From contig NZ_CP122379.1 of the NCBI RefSeq assembly GCF_029814825.1, positions 124,001 to 188,000 of the forward strand: a stretch of DNA of 64,000 nt, in the 5' to 3' direction. Below are positions 16,158 to 24,036 of the stretch, in pieces (within the stretch, counting starts at the first letter, position 1; each line of letters begins with the position of its first letter). The notes beneath the pieces are model-generated. The model made no database searches and had not been told where the DNA came from. It saw only the letters and a program-made list of their open reading frames with translations. Both the position numbers and the translations under genes were made by a program. This DNA comes from Aequorivita marisscotiae (GTDB taxonomy: Bacteria > Bacteroidota > Bacteroidia > Flavobacteriales > Flavobacteriaceae).

Positions 16158-16508
16158 ATGAAAAATAATATAGTTGAAGAATTTAACGCCTATCGCGAAA
16201 AGATGAATGAAAAGATGCTTGCGGATAACAACAAGATCATCAAGCGAATTTTTAATTTAGACACCAATGCCTATATGGAGGGCGCCCTACCTAAGAAAAC
16301 GAAGGAGTTGTTGGGCTTGGGAAACTCACTGGTACTTAGATGCGACGATTGCGTGCGGTACCATTTGGAGGAATGCCACAAACTAGGTTTAACCAAGGAA
16401 GAAGTAGTTGAAGGCATGAGTATTTCCCTACTTATTGGCGGCACCATTGTGATTCCACATTTACGCAGGGCTTTTGAATATTGGGAAGCCTTGGAAGAGA
16501 AAAATTAA
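16158..16508 (+). CDS. Carboxymuconolactone decarboxylase family protein (AhpD-like)
   Basis: The 116-residue all-helical protein carries the CxxC-x2-H motif (CDDCVRYH near residues 61-68) within the family pattern LVLRCDDC, followed by GLTKEEVVEGMSI. AhpD-like members use the Cys pair in peroxide reduction or as a redox partner; this small type has no defined substrate. It lies 85 nt after tatC, possibly in the same transcript. Confidence 0.85.
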   Translation: MKNNIVEEFNAYREKMNEKMLADNNKIIKRIFNLDTNAYMEGALPKKTKELLGLGNSLVLRCDDCVRYHLEECHKLGLTKEEVVEGMSISLLIGGTIVIPHLRRAFEYWEALEEKN

Positions 16509-16827
16509 TTTTCCGGATCGCTCATTTGTTTAATTCACTAAAAACATAGAGCAGCCGTACAGACTCGCAAAAGATATTACCCCTTCGAATTCACGAATTA
16601 TTGATATATTCGTGTGTTTTAATTGAATACTTTAGTGAGAAGAAAGACTCTAGACTGTAGAATAGAGAGAAGAGAATAGAGACTAAAGAGGCGTGGAACA
16701 CTTATAGTTAGGAGCTCAAATATTTGTGGCAAAAAACATATAGCTCAACAGCATTCGTGTATTCGTGGCAAAAAACATTCAGCCGAGAAAAATAGTGGTT
16801 GTTGTATCAAAATTTTAATCCTATTAA
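16509..16827. repeat. 319-bp gene-free stretch with several solo repeats
   Basis: No coding sequence is recognised. It contains a hairpin form of the TTCGTGG-type repeat (GAATTCACGAAT at about 16588-16599 with ATTCGTGTG at about 16609-16617), an A/G-rich tract of AGAATAGAG-type units (about 16640-16690), a TATTTGTGGCAAAAAA copy at 16721-16736 and a GCATTCGTGTATTCGTGGCA copy at 16751-16770. The lptB ATG follows 52 nt later, so its promoter must lie in or near these repeats. Confidence 0.6.
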
Positions 16828-17568
16828 ATGAAGCTAAAAGCCGAAAATTTAATGAAATCCTATAAAGGCCGAAAGGTCGTTAAAGGAATTACTGTAGAAG
16901 TAAATCAAGGAGAAATTGTTGGGTTACTGGGTCCGAATGGGGCTGGTAAAACCACTTCATTCTATATGATTGTGGGCTTAATTAAACCCAATGGCGGCAG
17001 GATTTTTTTGGAAGGAACCGAGATTACCAAATACCCAATGTACAAACGCGCACAACACGGAATTGGTTATTTGGCGCAGGAAGCTTCTGTTTTCAGAAAA
17101 TTAAGCGTGGAAGACAATATTTTAAGCGTTTTACAACTTACAAAACTTTCAAAAAAAGAACAGCGCGCCAAAATGGAATCGCTAATTGAAGAATTTGGCT
17201 TAGGGCACATTCGCAAAAACCGGGGCGATCTTTTAAGCGGTGGCGAAAGAAGGCGTACCGAAATTGCTCGCGCCTTGGCAACCGACCCGCATTTTATTCT
17301 TCTGGATGAGCCCTTCGCTGGCGTTGACCCTGTTGCAGTGGAAGATATTCAGCGAATTGTAGCGCAACTTAAAAACAAAAACATCGGTATTCTTATAACC
17401 GATCACAACGTTCAGGAAACACTTGCTATTACAGACAGAACGTATTTAATGTTTGAAGGAAGCATCTTAAAACACGGCGTCCCCGAAGAACTTGCTGCAG
17501 ACGAAATGGTGCGAAAAGTATATTTGGGACAAAATTTTGAACTTCGGAAGAAGAAATTGGAGTTTTAA
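16828..17568 (+). CDS. lptB: LPS export ABC transporter ATP-binding protein LptB
   Basis: The 246-residue ATPase has Walker [10 protein letters not shown] at 35-43, the Q-loop LAQEASVF, the signature LSGGERRR near 137-144, Walker [13 protein letters not shown] near 155-166 and the H-loop DHNVQ. The Q-loop and LSGGERRR form are characteristic of LptB. It powers extraction of LPS from the inner membrane together with LptFG. It lies downstream of kdsD and tatC in a conserved envelope neighbourhood. A 54-bp repeat element starts 4 nt after its stop. Confidence 0.93.
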   Translation: MKLKAENLMKSYKGRKVVKGITVEVNQGEIVGLLGPNGAGKTTSFYMIVGLIKPNGGRIFLEGTEITKYPMYKRAQHGIGYLAQEASVFRKLSVEDNILSVLQLTKLSKKEQRAKMESLIEEFGLGHIRKNRGDLLSGGERRRTEIARALATDPHFILLDEPFAGVDPVAVEDIQRIVAQLKNKNIGILITDHNVQETLAITDRTYLMFEGSILKHGVPEELAADEMVRKVYLGQNFELRKKKLEF

Positions 17569-17572
17569 GTTT

Positions 17573-17626
17573 TTGCCACTAATTCACAGTTTTTTTTTAA
17601 ATAGTATTCGTGTATTCGTGGCAGTT
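17573..17626. mobile_element. 54-bp cargo-free mini-element with GxxExxY-element ends
   Basis: The left end TTGCCACTAATTCAC plus a T-run and AAA matches the left end of the element at 6980. The right end GTGTATTCGTGGCA is its inverted partner (12 of 14 terminal bases pair). It contains no gene. It looks like a MITE-style internal-deletion version of the GxxExxY element, inserted 4 nt after the lptB stop. Confidence 0.6.
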
Positions 17627-17660
17627 TTTACAATGCAACTTAATGAATGCTTATCCCTAA

Positions 17661-18220
17661 TTAACCACAAAGAACACAATGGTTTTCACAAAGAACACAA
17701 AGTTTTAATTTTACAGGTCTCCATTTATAACTCTTTTAATACCCTGTTTTAATAGACTTACGTTAAAATTTATAAGAAGTCCTAACTTAAAACCGCCAAG
17801 TCTCATATAAGTCAGAGTCTGTGCTAAATGAACATCCTTTAAAGATTCCACACTTTTTATTTCTATAATGACTTTATTTTCGACTAATAAATCAATTCGA
17901 TAACCAATTTCTAGTTTTACATCTTCAAAGATTAGAAGCATCGGTTTTTGTTTCTCAACATTTATTCCCTTCAGCTTTAATTTATAAAATAAGCATTCTT
18001 GGCAGGCAGATTCTAATAAGCCGGGCCCAAGTGCCTTATGAACTTCCAATGCACAGCCTATAGTTTTATTAGCTATTTATTTTTCGGTCATTCTAAATAA
18101 AATAAATTCTTAATGCAACAACTATGGCCACAATGGTTTTCACAAAGAACTCACTGATCTGCGTATAATAAATCCTTCTTTGTGCACTCTGTGACTTCTT
18201 AGTGTACTTTGTGGTTAATA
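17661..18220. mobile_element. Second GxxExxY element, CACAAAG-type terminal repeats
   Basis: The left end TTAACCACAAAGAACAC (17661-17677), followed by a second CACAAAGAACACAAAG unit, is inverted relative to the right end. On the minus strand the right end reads TTAACCACAAAGTACAC, ending near 18218. The cargo is a broken GxxExxY gene. Extra internal copies lie at 18128-18150 and 18176-18217, and a tandem copy of the right end is at 18249-18293. Confidence 0.6.
17711..18091 (-). pseudogene. GxxExxY family gene with N-terminal nonsense codon
   Basis: Reading from ATG 18091 the product begins MTEK, then TAA at 18079-18077, then continues in frame with the expected IANKTIGCALEVHKALGPG. One G-to-T change (GAA to TAA) explains the stop. 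The naming motif is altered as well: GLLESAC instead of GLLESAY. The D...ExK-like active-site region (IDLLVENKVIIEIKSVE) remains. Translation from TTG 18049 would drop the conserved IGCA segment. Most likely it is a recently inactivated copy. Flanking repeats match in inverted orientation. Confidence 0.75.
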
Positions 18221-18248
18221 CCCTTAAACTCTGAGAAGATAATCGTTT

Positions 18249-18293
18249 CTTCTTTGTGCACTCTGTGGCATCTTAGTGTACTTTGTGGTTAAA
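18249..18293 (+). repeat. Extra CTTTGTG-type repeat overlapping the pssA stop
   Basis: TTCTTTGTGCACTCTGTGGC and then TAGTGTACTTTGTGGTTAA repeat the right end of the preceding element. On the minus strand it encodes the last residues (FNHKVH) and the TAA stop of pssA. Confidence 0.65.
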
Positions 18294-19016
18294 CATCGAA
18301 AGCACGATATATAGCACTATTATAAAAGGGATTGCTAAAAACTTCAGCAGTACTAAAAGCACCAAACAAAGTATTAAAAATACATATCGGATGGCATTGC
18401 TTTTAAAATCCCAAGTTTTAAATTTTAATGCGAAAAGGGAAATTTCGGCATTTAATAGGATACAGCTAATAAGGGTTATTCCAATTAAAAACCATCTATT
18501 TAATATTATGGTTTCGGCCAATTCGGAATATTGAAATTGCAGAATTAACGGTAAACTTAAAACAAAAAGTGCGTTCGCAGGCGTTGGAAGGCCTATAAAC
18601 CCAGTAGTTTGACGGGTATCTACATTAAATTTTGCCAATCTATATGCCGAAGCAATAACAATGAGCAAACCAATTAATGGCATATAATTTTTAAAACCCA
18701 CATTCCACCCATCCATCGAAAAGGTTTCGGTTAAGGTTTGCATATGTCCGAAATACGATAAATTCAGCATTTGATACATTATAATTCCCGGTGCAACGCC
18801 ACTGGTAATAACATCTGCCAAGGAATCCAATTGCAGACCAATTTCGCTTTGCGCTTTGAGCAATCGCGCTGCAAGCCCATCAAAAAAGTCGAAGAAAATT
18901 CCGAGGAAAACAAAAAAGGAAGCTGTAATCAAATCGCCCGAGGTTGCAAAAAGTATAGCAACGCATCCACAGAGGATGTTTAAGGAAGTGATAATGTTTG
19001 GAATTTGTTTTAGCAT
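18273..19016 (-). CDS. pssA: CDP-diacylglycerol-serine O-phosphatidyltransferase
   Basis: The 247-residue polytopic protein has the CDP-alcohol phosphatidyltransferase motif D-G-x2-A-R-x8-G-x3-D-x3-D (FFDGLAARLLK, then GLQLDSLADVITSG, about residues 43-74) and about six to eight membrane spans. It makes phosphatidylserine, the precursor of phosphatidylethanolamine. The final residues FNHKVH and the stop are encoded by a dispersed repeat (18249-18293), so the native C-terminus has probably been replaced by a few repeat-derived codons. Confidence 0.9.
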   Translation of the reverse strand: MLKQIPNIITSLNILCGCVAILFATSGDLITASFFVFLGIFFDFFDGLAARLLKAQSEIGLQLDSLADVITSGVAPGIIMYQMLNLSYFGHMQTLTETFSMDGWNVGFKNYMPLIGLLIVIASAYRLAKFNVDTRQTTGFIGLPTPANALFVLSLPLILQFQYSELAETIILNRWFLIGITLISCILLNAEISLFALKFKTWDFKSNAIRYVFLILCLVLLVLLKFLAIPFIIVLYIVLSMFNHKVH

Positions 19017-19202
19017 ATGGTATAGTAAATAGGTCTAGACTGCGCTCGAGCGGACAAAACACAAGTTCTTTTATATAAAAGAAAAATTTTTATGTAAAAA
19101 TAACAAAGTATTTTCGTCCAATGCTACTAAAACACAATATGTGCACAAATTTAAAGTTTAGTATTCTGTAAAATTGTGCCATATTTGTCCAAATTTTTTA
19201 GC

Positions 19203-20270
19203 TTGAAAGAAAAATTTTTCCTCCTTTTATTACTTGCTTCAGCCACGCTGAGCGCACAAACAGTGCGTAAATATTCTAACGAATTTATGAATATTGGAGT
19301 AGATGCCGCTGCTTTTGGCATGAGCAACGCCGTGGTGGCTTCTTCTGCCGATGTAAACTCGGGATACTGGAATCCGGCCGGCTTGGTAAATTTGGAAGAC
19401 AAACAAATTTCGTTGATGCACGCTTCCTATTTTGCGAATATTGCCAATTACGATTACGCTGCCTTCGCCATGCCGCTAGACGATAAAAGTGCGGTGGGCC
19501 TTTCCTTAATTCGTTTTGGAGTTGACGATATTTTAAATACCACCCAACTTATAGACAGTGAGGGCAATATAGATTACAACCGGATTAGTTTATTTTCAAC
19601 AGCCGATTATGGGGTTACTTTTTCGTACGCCCGGAAACTGCCTCTCGACGGCTTAAATTACGGTGTGAATGCCAAAGTTATTAGACGAATTATTGGCGAC
19701 TTCGCCTCCTCCTGGGGCTTTGGGTTGGATGCTGCGGTTCAATTTAGAAATGATAAATGGATGTTCGGTATTATGGCGCGCGACATTACCACCACTTTTA
19801 ACGCTTGGAGTATAGACGAAGAAAAATTTGCCGAGATTCAAGGCGCCGTAGAAGGTCAAAATCAGGAATTGCCCGAAACTACCGAAATTACTATTCCAAA
19901 GCTACAATTTGGTATAGCGAGAAAGTTTGTTTACAATTACGATTACACCTTATTGGCCGAAGTAGATCTAAATTTTAGATTTGCAGAAACCAACGATGTT
20001 ATTGCAACTTCAGTTGCCAGTATAACCCCTTCCTTAGGCCTCGAATTTGCTTATATAGATATGGTTTATGTACGCGGTGGCGTTGGGAATTTTCAAAATA
20101 TAAAACAATTGGACGGCAGTGAATCTGTAGGTTTTCAGCCTAATATTGGCGTGGGTTTTCGATATAAAGGCATTCAAGTAGATTACGCTTTAACCGATAT
20201 TGGCGATCAAAGTGCGGCGCTTTATAGCAATGTTTTTTCGTTGAAATTGGATTGGGATTTGTTTAGATAG
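19203..20270 (+). CDS. PorV/PorQ family outer-membrane beta-barrel protein
   Basis: With TTG 19203 as start, the protein opens with a clean signal peptide (KEKFFLLLLLASATLSAQ) and totals about 355 residues. GTG 19176 would add nine residues before it. The mature part begins with NEFMNIGVDAAAFGMSNA and continues with alternating strands and YWNPAGLV, the hallmark region of the PorV/PorQ (UPF0164-like) barrels tied to type IX secretion. A role in secretion or surface attachment is inferred from the family. It precedes the DUF4105 gene in the same direction. Confidence 0.8.
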   Translation: MKEKFFLLLLLASATLSAQTVRKYSNEFMNIGVDAAAFGMSNAVVASSADVNSGYWNPAGLVNLEDKQISLMHASYFANIANYDYAAFAMPLDDKSAVGLSLIRFGVDDILNTTQLIDSEGNIDYNRISLFSTADYGVTFSYARKLPLDGLNYGVNAKVIRRIIGDFASSWGFGLDAAVQFRNDKWMFGIMARDITTTFNAWSIDEEKFAEIQGAVEGQNQELPETTEITIPKLQFGIARKFVYNYDYTLLAEVDLNFRFAETNDVIATSVASITPSLGLEFAYIDMVYVRGGVGNFQNIKQLDGSESVGFQPNIGVGFRYKGIQVDYALTDIGDQSAALYSNVFSLKLDWDLFR

Positions 20271-20350
20271 AAAATGAAATCGAAATCGAAATCAAAATCA
20301 AAAATGAAACTGGAACTTTCGTTGTGGAGCTATTGAAAAACAATTAAAAC

Positions 20351-20372
20351 ATTCGTGTATTCGTGGTGAAAA
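20351..20372 (+). repeat. Solo TTCGTGG repeat supplying a start codon
   Basis: ATTCGTGTATTCGTGG matches the GxxExxY-element end, followed by TGAAAAA. The GTG-GTG pair at 20363-20368 within it gives the only plausible start of the DUF4105 gene. Confidence 0.6.
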
Positions 20373-21565
20373 ATTATTTATTCATATTTATTCTTCTATT
20401 AAGTGTTTCGGTAAAAGCGCAGTTTATGCCTTTATCTGAAACTTCAGAAATCAGCATTTTAACTATCGGTCCGGGAGCCGAACTTTACGATAAGTTTGGG
20501 CATAGTGCTTTCAGAATACAAGACACTTTAAATGAAGTTGACGTAGTTTTTAATTACGGGAAGTTCGATTTCGACACGCCCAATTTTTATACAAAATTCG
20601 CACAGGGAAAATTGCTTTACGAGCTGGGAGTTAATTATTATCAGCCATTTTACAATAGCTATGTCGCCCAAAACCGTTGGATAAAAGAACAGACCCTCAA
20701 CCTCAACTATGCCGAAAAGCAGGCTGTTTCAGACTTTTTGTGGAACAACGCTAAGCCAGAAAACAAAAAGTATAAATACGATTTCTTTTATGACAATTGT
20801 GCCACCAAGATTCGCGACGTGGTGCAGATTGTACTTGGCGATAAGTTGGAATTTAAGGAAGATCATATAAAAGAAGAATTGAGTTTCCGCGAACTTATTC
20901 AGCAAAATCTCAACGCCAATACGTGGGGCAGTATGGGCATAGACATTGCGCTTGGTGCGGTTATAGACAGAAAAGCACGTCCAATAGAGTATCAATTTTT
21001 ACCCGATTACGTATTTGCAGGCGCTGAAAATGCTGTTATCCATAGAAATGAAGAAACCGAGAATTTGGTAAAGGAAACAACCGTACTTTTTGATAACGAC
21101 CCTAGCTCCCCAGAAAATATATTTTTAACCAGTCCGCTATTTATACTGGGATTATTAGGGGGATTAATCGTTTTTAAAACCTACCTCGACTATAAAAGAA
21201 ACTCTCGAAGCCGATATTTAGATACGGCCATATTTACATTTACAGGGCTCGTGGGCGTACTGTTGTTGCTACTCTGGTTTGCAACAGATCATACTGCCAC
21301 CGCCAATAATTACAATCTATTATGGGCGTTTCCAATTTCTCTATTTTTAGTGTTTGCAATTTCTAAAAAACGAGTCTCCGTTAAACTGAAGCGTTATGTA
21401 CTGCTGTTAATCCTGCTCTTGGTGCTATTAACCATACATTGGATAACAGGGGTACAAGTATTCGCAATCGCGTTACTACCTTTATTGATAGCCTTGGCCA
21501 TACGCTATGTGTGGCTGATGTATTTTATTGCAGCACAAACCTCAGCAGACTCAGAGATTAGGTAA
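20363..21565 (+). CDS. DUF4105 / Lnb N-terminal-domain membrane protein
   Basis: The 400-residue protein has a signal-like N-terminus (NYLFIFILLLSVSVKAQ), a periplasmic domain with YDKFGHSAFRI (conserved His, near 50) and FFYDNCATKIRD (conserved Cys, near 146), and five or so membrane helices in the last 160 residues. This is the DUF4105 architecture; a Bacteroides member (Lnb) has been reported as a lipoprotein N-acyltransferase, and the His and Cys are candidate catalytic residues. The start codon lies in a repeat, and the TAA stop is fused to another repeat type (AACATCCCTCCC). Confidence 0.8.
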   Translation: MVKNYLFIFILLLSVSVKAQFMPLSETSEISILTIGPGAELYDKFGHSAFRIQDTLNEVDVVFNYGKFDFDTPNFYTKFAQGKLLYELGVNYYQPFYNSYVAQNRWIKEQTLNLNYAEKQAVSDFLWNNAKPENKKYKYDFFYDNCATKIRDVVQIVLGDKLEFKEDHIKEELSFRELIQQNLNANTWGSMGIDIALGAVIDRKARPIEYQFLPDYVFAGAENAVIHRNEETENLVKETTVLFDNDPSSPENIFLTSPLFILGLLGGLIVFKTYLDYKRNSRSRYLDTAIFTFTGLVGVLLLLLWFATDHTATANNYNLLWAFPISLFLVFAISKKRVSVKLKRYVLLLILLLVLLTIHWITGVQVFAIALLPLLIALAIRYVWLMYFIAAQTSADSEIR

Positions 21566-21871
21566 ACATCCCTCCCAGGCTCCCTTCTACGAGAGGGCAA
21601 TTTCGGAAATGGAAAATATGAGTATGTCTAAATGGAAGGTTTTCTACGCTTATTTATGGCTTTTTAAATGAGCTCCAAAATTTGTAGGAAAAAATGATCA
21701 TTTTCTTACAGTTTAATGGCTTTGCTATGGCTTTGCTATGACTTTGCCACGGCTTTGTTCTAAACTATCCGTTTAAATGGATACTCGTCGTTCTTTAGTC
21801 GTGGGTCTAAAAGTCGTGGTTCCTGTTTCCCATCATTGAAGGTGTTATAAACATAAGTCGAAAGTTCAATT
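21566..21871. other. 306-bp intergenic region with repeat and gene remnant
   Basis: It begins with one degenerate copy (AACATCCCTCCCAGGCTCCC) of the repeat that is triplicated at 50735-51151. About 21715-21755 contains GGCTTTGCTATGGCTTTGCT-type tandem units. The right half holds the 46-codon minus-strand open remnant described separately. No complete gene is seen. Confidence 0.5.
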
Positions 21872-21900
21872 TTACTGCCCTCTATAAAAAAGAATGGTAC
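21760..21900 (-). pseudogene. Possible C-terminal gene remnant (46 codons)
   Basis: In a frame different from the upstream glycosylphosphotransferase, an open stretch of 46 codons encodes a protein-like sequence (IEGSKIELSTYVYNTFNDG, then QEPRLLDPRLKNDEYPF) ending in TAG at 21762-21760. It has no start codon and is preceded by an in-frame TGA. The composition looks like a real conserved protein end, but I cannot name the family. It overlaps the last 29 nt of the sugar transferase gene. Confidence 0.35.
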
Positions 21901-23263
21901 TCAACGTTTTAACGATTATAGTAACATCCAGGAAAAAGCTTCGGTGTTTTATATAGTATAAATCGTATTGCAATTTTTCCAGGGCATCTTCATTGCTTGA
22001 GCCGTATTTGGCATTTACCTGCGCCCACCCTGTTAATCCGGGTTTTACCAGATGGCGTATTTCGTAGAATGGAATTTGTTCTATCAGGTCCTTTACAAAT
22101 TCAGGGCGTTCGGGACGAGGGCCTATAACGCTCATTTCGCCTTTTATTACATTTATAAATTGTGGGATTTCATCGAAGCGGGATCGTCGTAAAAATCGGC
22201 CAAATTTTGTTACGCGCTTATCTTTCGATTTTGCGAATTGCGCCCCATCCTTTTCGGCATTCTTCACCATACTTCGCAATTTATAGATTTTAAAACGCTT
22301 TCCATTTTTACCAACCCGTTTTTGGGTGTAAAGCAAAGGACCTCTGTTTCCGAGTAAATTTCCTATTAAAAAAAATGGCAAGAGAAGAACACCAAAAGTT
22401 AGCCCCAATACAGAAATAAACAAATCAGAAAATCTACTGTAGAATAAGTAGAGTTTATTTTGATTGCTTCGACTAAAGGGAAAGTAGCGATAAAAATCCT
22501 TTTCTACGTGCTGTACGGGGATTCGGTGGGTTAATTCCTCGTACACTTGGGTGTATTCGCGAATGGGAATTCCGTTTTCCAACAATTTAATCAGCTGGTT
22601 GTTGAGTTCAACTGTCATTCCTTCAGATAAAGGCGCCCCCACCACCACTTCAGAAACATTTGTTTCCTTCGCCAATCGGCTTATTTCAGAAATAGAAATA
22701 GAGTCTATTTCCAAACTGTGAATAATTCTACCATCTCTGGGCGACGTATTAAAATAGCCTATTACCCGATAATTGGGATCCGACTTTTGGAGGGAAGCTA
22801 CTATGGCATCCACATCCTGTCCGTGGGCAATTAACACCACTCTTTTATAAAACCGTGGGGCAGAGATAAGCGTAATATAAGCATAACGCCAAGCGAGCAA
22901 AGCTACATTAATGGCGAGAAAGAAATAGACTATCTGCAATCTATTAGACGGCAAAGTGGGGGTGTAAAAAGGGGTGAGCAAATAAAATAACACCGTTACC
23001 GAGGAGGTGATGATTACGTTCTTTACTACCACATTAAATCTGCTTGCCTTTTGCAAGTCGTACAATTCAAAAATGGTTGCAAAGGTTGTGAGATATACAG
23101 CCAGTACAACAGACCACATCCAGTGTTGGGCATTGATCTTAAAGTAATCGAAATCGAACCCAATTCCCATTACATATAGCAGTCCCAATACATGAACAAT
23201 ATCAAAGATGCGCAAGAGCACCTTTCTTTCTGAGATATCAAAATGGATTCGGTTTTTGGCCAT
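21872..23263 (-). CDS. Polyprenyl glycosylphosphotransferase (initiating sugar transferase)
   Basis: The 463-residue protein has four or five N-terminal membrane helices, a CoA-binding-like central domain (about 140-240) and a C-terminal bacterial sugar transferase domain. That domain carries KRVGKNGKRFKIYKLRSMV, DEIPQFINVIKGEMSVIGPRPERP and VKPGLTGWAQVN, all diagnostic of the WcaJ/WbaP type. It loads the first sugar-phosphate onto undecaprenyl phosphate. It is the promoter-distal gene of the polysaccharide locus but is separated from it by 773 bp of repeats, one of which starts 3 nt before its ATG. Confidence 0.92.
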   Translation of the reverse strand: MAKNRIHFDISERKVLLRIFDIVHVLGLLYVMGIGFDFDYFKINAQHWMWSVVLAVYLTTFATIFELYDLQKASRFNVVVKNVIITSSVTVLFYLLTPFYTPTLPSNRLQIVYFFLAINVALLAWRYAYITLISAPRFYKRVVLIAHGQDVDAIVASLQKSDPNYRVIGYFNTSPRDGRIIHSLEIDSISISEISRLAKETNVSEVVVGAPLSEGMTVELNNQLIKLLENGIPIREYTQVYEELTHRIPVQHVEKDFYRYFPFSRSNQNKLYLFYSRFSDLFISVLGLTFGVLLLPFFLIGNLLGNRGPLLYTQKRVGKNGKRFKIYKLRSMVKNAEKDGAQFAKSKDKRVTKFGRFLRRSRFDEIPQFINVIKGEMSVIGPRPERPEFVKDLIEQIPFYEIRHLVKPGLTGWAQVNAKYGSSNEDALEKLQYDLYYIKHRSFFLDVTIIVKTLSTILFYRGQ

Positions 23264-23266
23264 TTT

Positions 23267-23445
23267 CGGGTATCGGTTGTCGGTTATCGGTTGTCTGTTG
23301 TGGGTTATCGGTTATCGGTTGTCAGTTGTGGGTTATCGGTTATCGGTTGTCTGTTGTGGGTTATCGGTTATCGGTTGTGGGTTATCGGTTATCGGTTGTC
23401 GGTTGTGAGTTATCGGTTGTCTGTTGTGGGTTGTGGATTATGTTT
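23267..23445 (+). repeat. Diverged TCGGTTG/TCGGTTA heptamer array (arm A)
   Basis: About 25 seven-base units (TCGGTTG, TCGGTTA, TCTGTTG, TGGGTTA variants) run head to tail, starting 3 nt upstream of the glycosylphosphotransferase ATG on its 5' side. The array is in inverted orientation to the one at 23849-24012. Any transcript for the downstream gene must pass through it, unless the promoter is inside it. Confidence 0.85.
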
Positions 23446-23639
23446 TCCAGTTTTTCTTTGGGAGTGTTCATTAAAGTGTGTCATCGGTTAAAAATCGTTT
23501 AGAATAAAAGTAAAAATTCTTGCGCCCTGACTATCAAATTTTACAATTAATTCGGGCACTTTTGGTACGTTTCAAAGCATTTGTATTGTTGCCATTCGTC
23601 CTTTACTTTTAAGTAAAGTTGTATGGAGATAAGTCAAAA
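23446..23639. other. Spacer between heptamer arrays, no intact gene
   Basis: This AT-rich segment contains a perfect hairpin, CTTTACTT-TT-AAGTAAAG, at 23601-23618. It may include the frameshifted 3' part of the four-helix-bundle pseudogene; one minus frame reads NVPKVPELIVKFDSQGARIF before a stop, which I cannot assign. No convincing promoter is visible for the gene at 21872-23263. Confidence 0.4.
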
Positions 23640-23833
23640 AAATTACTGAAATCCTATTTGTATTTTCTTCTACCATAAACCTCTATAATATTATTCTAAA
23701 CACGCTTTGACGACCTTCCAATTTAGCTGCCCTACTCATAAAGTTCAAATTTTGGCATTGTCAGCGACATTTGATGAACTTCTATTGCATACTCCAAAGC
23801 CAAATAATAAATATCCAAATCTTCATAATAATC
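23640..23833 (-). pseudogene. S23/four-helix-bundle protein relic with four in-frame stops
   Basis: On the minus strand one frame reads YYEDLDIYYLALEYAIEV, then PKFELYE, stop, GS, stop, IGRSSKRV, stop, NNIIEVYGRRKYK, stop, DF. This follows the S23 (23S rRNA intervening-sequence) protein pattern, where ELYEEGSQIRRSSK and KNNIVEGYGRRRYK are expected. Each stop sits where one base change from Glu, Gln or Lys codons would create it. The start codon is missing because the heptamer array runs into the 5' end. It is flanked by inverted TCGGTTG arrays. Confidence 0.75.
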
Positions 23834-24012
23834 GGTTGTTAAACCGACAACAACCAACAGACAACAGCCAACAGCCAACAGACAACAGTCAACAGTCAAC
23901 AGACAACAGACAACAGTCAACAGACAACAGTCAACAGCCAACAGACACCCGACAACAGTCAACCGACAACAGTCAACAGACAACAGTCAACAGACACCCG
24001 ACAACCGACTCC
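23831..24012 (-). repeat. Diverged heptamer array, opposite orientation (arm B)
   Basis: After a junction TCGGTTGTTAAACCGA (about 23832-23847), units such as CAACAGA, CAACAGT, CAACAGC and CAACCGA repeat with a 7-base period to 24012. This is the reverse complement type of the array at 23267-23445. It ends in a run of eight C just before the stop of the GT4 gene (24037). Confidence 0.85.
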
Positions 24013-24036
24013 CCCCCCTTCAAATTTAGTCAATTT

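Noticed and set aside
23640..23833. Stop-codon readthrough or recoding to express the S23-like protein
   Set aside because: Four separate stops of two kinds plus loss of the start codon point to decay, not recoding.
23267..24012. CRISPR array
   Set aside because: Units are 7 bases long with no spacers, and no cas genes are seen in the window.
24011..24018. C8 run as a second slippage tract
   Set aside because: It lies outside any coding region, at the end of the heptamer array and downstream of the GT4 stop.
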